A DNA stretch of 7,743 bases, from assembly GCA_002331565.1 (NCBI GenBank), contig DCZC01000116.1, positions 1 to 7,743 on the forward strand, written 5' to 3'. The position numbers and the translations under genes are program-made. The notes beneath the pieces are model-generated. The model was not told the DNA's origin and ran no database searches. It saw nothing but the letters and a program-made list of their open reading frames with translations. The DNA comes from Gemmatimonas sp. UBA2094. GTDB taxonomy: Bacteria > Gemmatimonadota > Gemmatimonadetes > Gemmatimonadales > Gemmatimonadaceae. Shown piece by piece: positions 1 to 5,966 of the stretch. Every line of letters begins with the position of its first letter. Positions within the stretch are counted from its first letter, which is position 1.

Positions 1-101
1 GCGGCGGAGGGGCCGGCCGGCGCCGACTGGGCGGGGGCAGGCGGGCACAGCAGTGCCAAGGCGCCGAAGGCTGCGACAGCGGGGAGCAGAGAGGCGTTCA
101 T
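1..101 (-). CDS. 5' end of a secreted protein (signal peptide), cut by the left edge
   Basis: Read on the minus strand, an ATG at 101-99 opens a frame with no stop up to base 1, giving 33 codons. The translation begins MNASLLPAVAAFGALALLCP and continues with a Pro/Ala-rich stretch reading APAQSAPAG. This is a hydrophobic core of about 15 residues followed by a small-residue motif (A-P-A then Gln), a good Sec signal peptide with likely cleavage before Gln. There is no charged n-region beyond the Met, which is slightly unusual. Composition after the cleavage site is Ala/Pro/Gly-rich, as in the linker of an exported protein. Its function cannot be told from 33 residues. It is transcribed divergently from the Rieske gene. 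A non-coding explanation is possible, but the match to signal-peptide architecture makes a real gene likely. Confidence 0.65.
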   Translation of the reverse strand, partial: MNASLLPAVAAFGALALLCPPAPAQSAPAGPSA

Positions 102-371
102 GGGCCCAAAGTGCGGCCGCCGGTGGGCCGGTGTAAAGCTGGCCGCATGGGAGAGCGGAGGCCTACCGCAGCGGTGCGTCAGCCTCCGTCCTCGCGACCG
201 GTGCCGGTGCGCATCCGGCGTTCCAACGGTGGTCCACAGCCTCACAATCGTGCGGATTTTTACGCGAAAAGGGCACCGCTGCTCTTGTGCAGAAGTTCGC
301 CGAATGAGGAATTAAAGCGGTCAGCACCTTCGCCCCCGTCGTTCGCCCGCCACGCCTCTCCCTCGCGATTC
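102..371. promoter_or_regulatory. divergent intergenic region, presumed promoters for both flanking genes
   Basis: This is 270 bases between two divergent start codons. Bases 240-320 are clearly more AT-rich than their surroundings (for example the run GGATTTTTACGCGAAAAGG near 253), as expected of promoter DNA in a GC-rich genome. A loose -35/-10 candidate for the plus strand is TTGTGC at 285-290 with AATTAA at 310-315, but the 19-base spacer is long and neither box is good. On the minus strand TTTACA occurs about 30 bases upstream of the secreted-protein start, without a convincing -10. The open frame of the Rieske gene extends back to an ATG at 111, but that extension is Arg/Pro-rich and would bury the Tat signal, so I treat it as non-coding. 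No operator repeat was convincing. Confidence 0.4.
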
Positions 372-1847
372 ATGACGCTGCTGCCCGAGCTCCCGTCCGA
401 GTCCAATAGCCAGTCCGCCGATTCCACCGCGGCCTGCACCGGTTGCGCCCGACTCGACCGCCGCCAGTTCCTCGCGTCGGCGTCGGCCTTGTCACTGGGG
501 GCGCTCGCCACGGCCTGTGGCGACGGGGTCATCGGCGGGCCGGAAACGATTCCGCCCTTTCCGGACAAGCCGTTCACCGTGGACCCGCGACAGGTGTCGG
601 CGCTCCAGACCATCGGCGGCCGCTCGGTGGTGCAGCAGGGGCTCACGGCACCCGTGCTCGTCGAACGGACGTCATCGGCCCAATACCGCGCGTGGTCGCT
701 GGCCTGTCCGCACCGCGGGTCGATCGTCTCCGTCGAGCAAACCGGATTCCGGTGCCCCAATCACGGCGCCGTGTTCGATGCCGACGGCATGTGGAAGTCC
801 GGGCAGGCCACGTCCGATTTGGAGCCGGTGGGGGTGCGCCTGAATGCGGACGGCACGCTGTCGGTGGGCGGCCCGCCGCTCCCGCCTGCTCTTGCCGTCG
901 GTGCCACGTCGATGGTGTTCACGGCCTTGACGACGACTACGGCCGATCCTGCCGCGCAGACCGTGGCCGTCAGCAACACGGGCGGCGGCGCCATCACGGG
1001 GCTCACGGCCGTCGTGAGCTATACCACCGGGCAGCCCACTGGCTGGCTCACCGCCCAACTGTCCGCCACGGTGGCGCCCGCCACGGTGTCCGTGAGTGCG
1101 CGACGCGGGACGCTGGCGGTGGGTACCTACACGGCGACGATAACCATCGGCTCGTCGCTCACCGGTGCCAACAAGACCGTGTCGGTCGTGCTCGTGGTGC
1201 AGAGTGCCACCACGCCGGCCGCGCTTGTGCTGTCTACCGCGCGGGCCGCGATGACGCTGCCTCTCGGGAGTCAGTCGGAGTTGCAGGCGGTGCAGGTGAG
1301 CAATGCCGGTGGAGGGGCCCTGGCGGGACTCTCGGTGCAGGTGGCCTACGCGGCCGGCGGCGTCGGGTGGCTGTCTGCCACGCTCACGGCGACGACGACG
1401 CCGGCGGTGCTGTCGCTCCGTGCCACCGCCACCGGGCTGAGCGCGGGAACGTATTCCGCGCAGGTGACCGTCAACGCCGCCGGTGTCGCCTCGCGGACGA
1501 TCGATGTGACGTTGTCCATCGCGCCGATCGGTCTCACGGTGACCATTGCGTCGTGGCCCGCGCTCTCGGCGGTCGGTGGCGTGGCTGGAAGCGTCGGCAC
1601 CGTCAACGGGACCCCGGTGGCCATCGTCCGGACCAGCGCCACCAGCTTCGCGGCGTTTTCGATGCGCTGCCCCCATGAGGGGACCCAAATCAACGTGGTC
1701 AACAACGCCAGTTTCCGTTGTCCCAACCACGGCGCGCTCTTCGACAACGCCGGCGTCCTTCTGCCGTCGTCGCCCCAGCGCACCACGAATCTCGCCCGGT
1801 TCACCGTCGCCTACACCCCCGGCGCACCCACCCTCCTCGTTTCCTGA
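372..1847 (+). CDS. Tat-exported lipoprotein with two Rieske [2Fe-2S] domains flanking two BACON-like repeats
   Basis: The protein is 491 aa from the ATG at 372. That start places a Tat signal near the N-terminus: twin arginines R30-R31 in DRRQFLAS, a hydrophobic stretch (35-48) and a lipobox-like LATAC ending at C49, so it is probably a lipid-anchored envelope protein. The lipobox is imperfect because Leu is at -4. The first Rieske domain (about 65-168) has C112-P-H114 and C128-P-N-H131. The second (about 394-491) has C433-P-H435 and C450-P-N-H453. Each set supplies the Cys2His2 ligands for one cluster. Neither domain has the extra cysteine pair that forms the disulfide in bc1-type Rieske proteins. 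Between them lie two beta-rich repeats of about 111 aa. The role is probably periplasmic electron transfer, but no partner enzyme is encoded nearby. There is no visible Shine-Dalgarno sequence. Confidence 0.85.
   Translation: MTLLPELPSESNSQSADSTAACTGCARLDRRQFLASASALSLGALATACGDGVIGGPETIPPFPDKPFTVDPRQVSALQTIGGRSVVQQGLTAPVLVERTSSAQYRAWSLACPHRGSIVSVEQTGFRCPNHGAVFDADGMWKSGQATSDLEPVGVRLNADGTLSVGGPPLPPALAVGATSMVFTALTTTTADPAAQTVAVSNTGGGAITGLTAVVSYTTGQPTGWLTAQLSATVAPATVSVSARRGTLAVGTYTATITIGSSLTGANKTVSVVLVVQSATTPAALVLSTARAAMTLPLGSQSELQAVQVSNAGGGALAGLSVQVAYAAGGVGWLSATLTATTTPAVLSLRATATGLSAGTYSAQVTVNAAGVASRTIDVTLSIAPIGLTVTIASWPALSAVGGVAGSVGTVNGTPVAIVRTSATSFAAFSMRCPHEGTQINVVNNASFRCPNHGALFDNAGVLLPSSPQRTTNLARFTVAYTPGAPTLLVS
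882..1547 (+). repeat. two tandem BACON-like (Ig-fold) coding repeats, about 333 bp each
   Basis: Repeat 1 covers residues 171-281 and repeat 2 residues 282-392 of the Rieske lipoprotein. Both follow the same order: a Pro-Ala-Leu opening strand, a Q-x-V-x-V-S-N-x-GGGA turn, a G-W-L-(T/S)-A strand in the middle, then T-x-(A/S)-x-L-x-x-G-T-Y and a closing run of alternating hydrophobics. This resembles BACON or viral-BACON domains, beta-sandwich modules common in cell-surface proteins. The assignment is by eye. The repeat relationship is well supported; the family name is less certain. Confidence 0.65.
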
Positions 1848-1880
1848 GGTGCGCACCAGCCGTTGAACCCGCTCCCCGGA

Positions 1881-1928
1881 ATGGCTACGTTTCGAGGCTG
1901 TTTGACCTCAGCCAACTTTCGTAGCCAT
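1881..1928 (+). promoter_or_regulatory. imperfect palindrome/hairpin covering the FmdB-like start codon
   Basis: ATGGCTACG at 1881-1889 is exactly complementary to CGTAGCCAT at 1920-1928. Nested on the same centre, GGCTG (1896-1900) pairs with CAGCC (1909-1913), with an 8-base loop (1901-1908) and a 6x6 internal loop between the two stems. The outer right arm contains the first two bases of the start codon at 1927, so in mRNA it could hide the start. As DNA it could be an operator for a dimeric regulator. No T-tract follows, so it is not a terminator for the Rieske gene. The symmetry is seen directly; the role is inference. Confidence 0.5.
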
Positions 1929-2220
1929 GCCAACTTACGAATTTCGCGCGCCCGACGGCTCCATCATCGAGCGGATCTTCAAGATCAGCGAAGTCCCGGA
2001 CTCCGTCACCCTCGATGACGGCCGTGTGGCCACGCGCATCATCTCCGGTGGTGCCGGCCTGCTGTTCAAGGGTTCGGGCTTTTACATCACCGACTACGGC
2101 AAGGACGGCAAGAAGGATCAGCGCACCTCTGCGTCGTCGAGCGATGCCAAGACCGACTCGAAGAGCGATTCCAAAAGCGACTCCAAGCCGGCGGCGTCTC
2201 CTGCGCCCAAGGCCGAGTGA
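1927..2220 (+). CDS. FmdB-family small protein lacking its zinc-ribbon cysteines
   Basis: The protein is 97 aa. The opening MPTYEFR and the later block SGGAGLLFKGSGFYITDY (residues 40-57) are hallmarks of the FmdB/CxxC_CXXC_SSSS family, whose usual start is MPTYEYRC followed by a second Cys and a later CPxCG pair. Here all four metal positions are gone: Ala8 replaces the first Cys, Asp10-Gly11 stands where the second Cys-Gly lies, and L-D-D-G (29-32) replaces the second knuckle. The whole protein has no cysteine. The tail from about 66 is a low-complexity Ser/Asp/Lys/Ala region, probably disordered. FmdB proteins are loosely annotated as putative regulators and their true function is not established. 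The start is fixed by the conserved Met-Pro-Thr-Tyr. No Shine-Dalgarno sequence is seen, and the start lies in a palindrome. Confidence 0.8.
   Translation: MPTYEFRAPDGSIIERIFKISEVPDSVTLDDGRVATRIISGGAGLLFKGSGFYITDYGKDGKKDQRTSASSSDAKTDSKSDSKSDSKPAASPAPKAE
2155..2187 (+). repeat. short coding repeat (Asp-Ser-Lys-Ser)
   Basis: Nearly three copies of a 12-base unit, GAY TCN AAR AGC, encode DSKSDSKSDSK in the tail of the FmdB-like protein. Synonymous changes between units show it is not a very recent expansion. The tail is acidic/basic mixed and likely unstructured. Confidence 0.7.
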
Positions 2221-2222
2221 CC

Positions 2223-2277
2223 ACGGCCGTCGTGCACCCTTCCGTGCATGACGGCCGTATGCCGTCTTTCTCTTTCT
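2223..2277 (+). terminator. strong hairpin with T-rich tail after the FmdB-like gene (terminator or argS leader)
   Basis: Bases 2223-2237 pair with 2244-2258 over 15 positions, interrupted only by one G-T (G-U in RNA) pair at 2232/2249, around a 6-base loop CCTTCC (2238-2243). A pyrimidine-rich, T-heavy stretch (2265-2277) follows about 6 bases after the stem. The hairpin begins two bases after the FmdB-like stop. The gap before the T-run and its interruption by C make it a less than ideal intrinsic terminator. It ends about 10 bases before the likely argS start, leaving no room for a separate argS promoter, so attenuation is an alternative. Confidence 0.6.
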
Positions 2278-2286
2278 GACCGCCAC

Positions 2287-3939
2287 GTGACCCAGGCCGA
2301 CGCCCTGCGCGCGGAACTCGCGCGCGCGGCGCGCACTCTCGGTGCGCCCGACGACGTTTCCCCCATCCTCGAGCGGCCACGTGATCCGTCGTTCGGCGAT
2401 TGGGCCACCAACCTCGCCATGTTGCTGGCGAAGCCGCTCGGCAAGAAGCCGCGCGAAATCGCCGAAGCGCTCATCGCTGCGCTCGATACGGCGAGCGTGG
2501 GCATCGTGTCGGCCGAGATCGCCGGCCCGGGATTCGTGAACATCCGCCTCGATCCCGGCTTCCAGGCGCGAGGGCTGCTGCAGATCCTTGCCGCCCCGGA
2601 ACAGTGGGGGCGGCTCGATCTCGGTAGGCGGCAGCGCGTGTGCGTGGAGTTCGTGTCGGCCAATCCCACGGGGCCGCTGCACGTGGGCCACGGCCGTCAG
2701 GCCGCGCTCGGCGATGCCATCAGCACGCTGCTCGAGTGGACCGGCTGGACCGTCGATCGCGAGTTCTACTACAACGACGCCGGCGCACAGATCGCGAACC
2801 TCGCCAGGAGCACGCAAGCGCGTGTGCGGGAACTCGCCGGGCATCCGCTCGAGATCCCCGAGGGCGGCTATCATGGCGCGTACATCAAGGAGATCGCCGA
2901 ACGCTACGTGCAGCAGCATCCCGACGATCGTGACGGCAACGATCTCGATGCCATGCGCGCATTTGCCGTGGCCGCGCTGCGCCACGAGCAGGATCTCGAC
3001 ATGCAGGCGTTCGGTGTGAAGTTCGACACCTACTACCTCGAGAGTTCGCTGTATACCGACGGGCGCGTGGACAAGACCGTGGAGGCGCTCAAGGCCAGCG
3101 GGCACACGTACGAAGAGGAGGGGGCGCTGTTCCTGCGCACCACCACCTTCGGTGACGACAAGGACCGCGTAATGAAAAAGAGCGCGGCCAAGGGCGGTGA
3201 CTACACGTACTTCGTGCCCGACGTCGCTTACCACGTGACCAAGTGGGAGCGTGGCTATACGCGGGCGATCAACGTGCAGGGGGCCGATCACCATAGCACC
3301 ACCACGCGCGTGCGGGCGGGCCTGCAGGCGCTCGGCGTCGGCATCCCGCAAGGCTACCCCGACTACGTGCTGCACCAGATGGTGACGGTGATGAAGGGTG
3401 GCGAGGAGGTGAAGATCTCCAAGCGGGCCGGTTCGTACGTCACCGTACGCGATCTTATCGACGAGGTGGGCCGTGACGCCGTGCGCTACTTCTATCTCAT
3501 GCGCAAGGGTGACTCGCAGCTCGTTTTTGACGTGGATCTCGCCCGCAGCCAGTCGGAAGAGAACCCGGTGTACTACATCCAGATGGCGCACGCACGCATG
3601 TGCGGCATCTTCCGCGTGGGCGAGATCGACGCCACCACCGTCACCGGAGTGGGCGTGGATCTCGGCGTGCTGAGCGAGCCGGCCGAGCAGGAGCTCGTGA
3701 AGCAGCTGCTCGACTTCCCGTCAATGGTGAAGGGCGCGGCAGACAATCTCGAGCCGCATCGCATTGCCGGCTGGCTGCTGGAAACGGCGCGCGCCGCGCA
3801 CACCTGGTACCACAAGCATCACGTCCTCGGGGAACCCGAGGCCATTACCCGCGCGCGCCTCGTGTTGGCGCGCGCCTCGCAGCTCGGCATTGCCGCCGGT
3901 CTGCGCATACTCGGACTGTCTGCGCCGGAGCGCATGTGA
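2287..3939 (+). CDS. argS: arginyl-tRNA synthetase
   Basis: This cytoplasmic class I synthetase charges tRNA-Arg with arginine. The protein is 550 aa from the GTG at 2287, within the family's usual size. Residues 1-110 form the N-terminal tRNA-recognition (Add-1) domain, including DPSFGDWATNLAM. The catalytic Rossmann domain carries EFVSANPTGPLHVGHGR, with the HIGH-type signature H132-V-G-H135, then FYYNDAGAQI, and the KMSKS-type loop K376-I-S-K-R380. The C-terminal DALR anticodon-binding domain starts near N426 (NPVYYIQMAHAR) and ends in LSAPERM, a typical ArgS terminus. An in-frame ATG at 2248 would add 13 residues but lies in the right arm of the preceding hairpin and reads unlike ArgS, so the GTG is preferred. 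Neither start has a clear Shine-Dalgarno sequence. The stop overlaps the next gene by four bases. Confidence 0.96.
   Translation: MTQADALRAELARAARTLGAPDDVSPILERPRDPSFGDWATNLAMLLAKPLGKKPREIAEALIAALDTASVGIVSAEIAGPGFVNIRLDPGFQARGLLQILAAPEQWGRLDLGRRQRVCVEFVSANPTGPLHVGHGRQAALGDAISTLLEWTGWTVDREFYYNDAGAQIANLARSTQARVRELAGHPLEIPEGGYHGAYIKEIAERYVQQHPDDRDGNDLDAMRAFAVAALRHEQDLDMQAFGVKFDTYYLESSLYTDGRVDKTVEALKASGHTYEEEGALFLRTTTFGDDKDRVMKKSAAKGGDYTYFVPDVAYHVTKWERGYTRAINVQGADHHSTTTRVRAGLQALGVGIPQGYPDYVLHQMVTVMKGGEEVKISKRAGSYVTVRDLIDEVGRDAVRYFYLMRKGDSQLVFDVDLARSQSEENPVYYIQMAHARMCGIFRVGEIDATTVTGVGVDLGVLSEPAEQELVKQLLDFPSMVKGAADNLEPHRIAGWLLETARAAHTWYHKHHVLGEPEAITRARLVLARASQLGIAAGLRILGLSAPERM
3927..3938 (+). promoter_or_regulatory. 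ribosome binding site fixing the kinase GTG start
   Basis: GGAG at 3927-3930 sits five bases before the GTG at 3936, inside the last argS codons. It supports the GTG that overlaps the argS TGA as the real start of the kinase. Confidence 0.6.
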
Positions 3940-4880
3940 GCACCGCTGCCACGAGCATCAAGAACCCCGTTCTCGTCGTGGGCTCGGTGGCCCTCGACTC
4001 CGTGGAGACGCCGTTCGGCAAGGCCGATGAAGTGCTGGGCGGGTCGGGCACCTACTTCTCGTCGTCGGCCTCGCACTTCACCCCGGTGCAACTCGTGGGG
4101 GTGGTGGGTGACGACTATCCGGTGGAGAAGCTCGAACCGCTTGCCGCGCGTGGCGTCGATCTCGCCGGCCTGGAGAAAGCGTCGGGTACGAGCTTCCGCT
4201 GGCGCGGGCGCTACCGGCACGATCTCAACTCCGCAGAAACGCTCGAGACGCACCTCGGGGTGTTCTCCCACTTCCGGCCCAAGATCCCCGACCAGTTCAA
4301 GCGCTCGCCGTTCGTGTTTCTGGCGAACATCGATCCGCGCCTGCAGCTGCAGGTGCTCGAGCAGGTGGAGAAGCCGCGCCTGGTCGCGTGCGACACGATG
4401 AACTTCTGGATCGAGTCGCGCCGCCCGGATCTGGTCGAATTACTCAGGCACGTGGACCTCATTACGCTCAACGACGCCGAAGCGCGCCAGCTCACCGAGC
4501 ACACGAATCTCGTGCAGGCCGCCCGCTGGATCATGGACAAGGGCCCCAAGCACGTGCTCATCAAGAAGGGCGAGCACGGCGCGTTCATGTTCACGCGCGA
4601 CAGCATCTTCTTTGCGCCGGCTTACCCGCTGGAGAGCGTGTTCGATCCCACCGGCGCCGGCGACTCCTTTGCCGGTGGCTTCATCGGTTATCTCGCCGCC
4701 ACAGGTGACCTGAGCGACGCCAACATGCGTCGCGCGGTGGTGGTGGGCTCTGCCATGGGTTCGTTCGCGGTGGAGAAGTTCTCCAACGCGCGGCTGCTCG
4801 AAATCACGCGTGCCGATATCGACGCACGCATCCGGGAATTCCGGCAGCTGGTGGCCTTCGACACGGAGCTCGGCGCATGA
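3936..4880 (+). CDS. PfkB-family (ribokinase-like) carbohydrate or nucleoside kinase
   Basis: This 314-aa protein begins at a GTG that overlaps the argS stop (GTGA). The fold signature is complete. An N-terminal strand VLVVGSVALDS (12-22) is followed by the substrate-binding glycine pair G35-G36 in LGGSGTYF. The C-terminal PfkB signature DPTGAGDSFAGG (237-248) forms the anion hole and carries the catalytic base D243. The middle shows LITLNDAEA, which matches the 'N-x-x-E' magnesium/phosphate motif, and HVLIKKGEHGAF. The protein transfers phosphate from ATP to a hydroxymethyl group; the substrate cannot be read from sequence. Position between argS and purM hints at nucleoside or ribose metabolism, but that is inference. 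The stop overlaps purM by four bases (ATGA). Confidence 0.88.
   Translation: MSTAATSIKNPVLVVGSVALDSVETPFGKADEVLGGSGTYFSSSASHFTPVQLVGVVGDDYPVEKLEPLAARGVDLAGLEKASGTSFRWRGRYRHDLNSAETLETHLGVFSHFRPKIPDQFKRSPFVFLANIDPRLQLQVLEQVEKPRLVACDTMNFWIESRRPDLVELLRHVDLITLNDAEARQLTEHTNLVQAARWIMDKGPKHVLIKKGEHGAFMFTRDSIFFAPAYPLESVFDPTGAGDSFAGGFIGYLAATGDLSDANMRRAVVVGSAMGSFAVEKFSNARLLEITRADIDARIREFRQLVAFDTELGA
4865..4879 (+). promoter_or_regulatory. ribosome binding site for purM
   Basis: GGAG at 4865-4868 lies eight bases upstream of the ATG at 4877, within the 3' end of the kinase gene. Together with the ATGA overlap it indicates translational coupling of purM to the kinase. Confidence 0.55.
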
Positions 4881-5932
4881 GCCACTCGCACAGCGATGCG
4901 CCGCTCGACTACCGCAGCGCCGGCGTCGACATCGAGGCGGCCGACGACGCCAAGCACCGTCTCGCCAAGCTGGTGCAGAGCACCATGACATCGGGCGCGC
5001 GTGGTGCGTTTGGCGGGTTTGGCGGCATGTTTCGCGTCCCCGAGGGGTACAGGGCGCCGCTGCTCGTGGCCAGCGCCGACGGCGTGGGCACCAAGATCAA
5101 GATCGCCATCGAGGCGGGCCGTCACGATACCATCGGTCACTGCCTCGTGAATCACTGCACGAACGACATTCTCGTGCAGGGGGCGATCCCGCTCTATTTC
5201 CTCGACTACGTAGCGTTCGGCAAGCTCGAGCCGCCCGTGGTGGAGGGCGTCGTAGCGGGGGTGGCGGCTGGGTGCCGCGAGAATGCGTGCGCGCTCATCG
5301 GCGGTGAGACCGCCGAGATGCCCGGCGTATATACGCCCCCCGACTACGACCTCGCCGGCTTCATCACCGGTATCGTGGAGGAAGACGCGGTGCTGGGCAG
5401 CGCGCGCGTGCAGCAGGGCGATGTGCTGGTGGCGCTCGGAGGCAACGGCCTGCACACCAACGGCTACTCGCTGGCGCGCCGCATCATCAGCGACCGCCTC
5501 GCGCTCGGCGTGCACGACGTGTTCCCCGATGCGAACGGCGCCACCGTGGCCGACGTGATGCTCAAGGTGCACCGCTCGTATCTGCAGTGCCTGAAGCCGG
5601 TACTCGGGCACATTCATGCCATGGCGCACATCACCGGCGGCGGGCTGCCGGGGAACCTCAACCGGGCGCTCCCCGAAACACTCGATGCGGATGTGGATAC
5701 GTCCACGTGGACCATTCCGAGTGAGTTTCGGGTGCTCGCGGAGGCGGGGCAGGTGGCGTCGCTCGAGATGTTCCGCGCGTTCAACATGGGGGTCGGCATG
5801 GTGGTGCTCACGTCATCGGCCAACGTGTCGCACATTACCACGCGCGCGGCGGCGTGCGGAATTGCTGCGTGGGAACTGGGCAAGGTGATACCCGGGACCG
5901 GTCGTGTTCGTCTCGACGGTACGGTCACCTGA
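4877..5932 (+). CDS. purM: phosphoribosylformylglycinamidine cyclo-ligase (AIR synthetase)
   Basis: This is the fifth step of de novo purine synthesis: ATP-dependent ring closure of FGAM to AIR, in the cytoplasm. The protein is 351 aa, close to the roughly 345 aa of the E. coli enzyme. Diagnostic blocks occur in order: DYRSAGVDI (11-19), ADGVGTKIKIA (67-77, ATP/metal site), HCTNDILVQGA (93 onward), GGETAEMPG (142-150), LHTNGYSLARR, HITGGGLPGN (251-260), and FNMGVGMVV near the C-terminus. The N-terminal extension MSHSHSDAPL is a little His/Ser-rich but ordinary. The start is set by the ATGA overlap and the GGAG upstream. It is co-transcribed with argS and the kinase. No terminator follows, so transcription probably continues into the downstream envelope gene. 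Confidence 0.97.
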   Translation: MSHSHSDAPLDYRSAGVDIEAADDAKHRLAKLVQSTMTSGARGAFGGFGGMFRVPEGYRAPLLVASADGVGTKIKIAIEAGRHDTIGHCLVNHCTNDILVQGAIPLYFLDYVAFGKLEPPVVEGVVAGVAAGCRENACALIGGETAEMPGVYTPPDYDLAGFITGIVEEDAVLGSARVQQGDVLVALGGNGLHTNGYSLARRIISDRLALGVHDVFPDANGATVADVMLKVHRSYLQCLKPVLGHIHAMAHITGGGLPGNLNRALPETLDADVDTSTWTIPSEFRVLAEAGQVASLEMFRAFNMGVGMVVLTSSANVSHITTRAAACGIAAWELGKVIPGTGRVRLDGTVT

Positions 5933-5966
5933 GCTTGTGCTCCTGTCTTCACCTCGAGCGTTCCGC

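Noticed and set aside
111..371. N-terminal extension of the Rieske frame back to an ATG at 111
   Set aside because: The extension is Arg/Pro-rich without recognisable structure and would place the Tat signal about 115 residues inside the protein; the ATG at 372 puts the twin arginines at 30-31.
672..1856. Minus-strand frame of 394 codons and plus-strand frame 443-1678 over the Rieske gene
   Set aside because: Both are Arg/Gly/His-rich shadow translations of the Rieske/BACON coding sequence, with no motif.
1885..3591. Long minus-strand open frame of 568 codons opposite argS
   Set aside because: It is the antisense shadow of argS in GC-rich DNA. Its translation is His/Arg/Val-rich with no domain, and argS itself is unmistakable.
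5931..5942. GAGC-TTGT-GCTC hairpin at the purM stop as a terminator
   Set aside because: The stem is only four base pairs and no T-tract follows; too weak to separate purM from the next gene.
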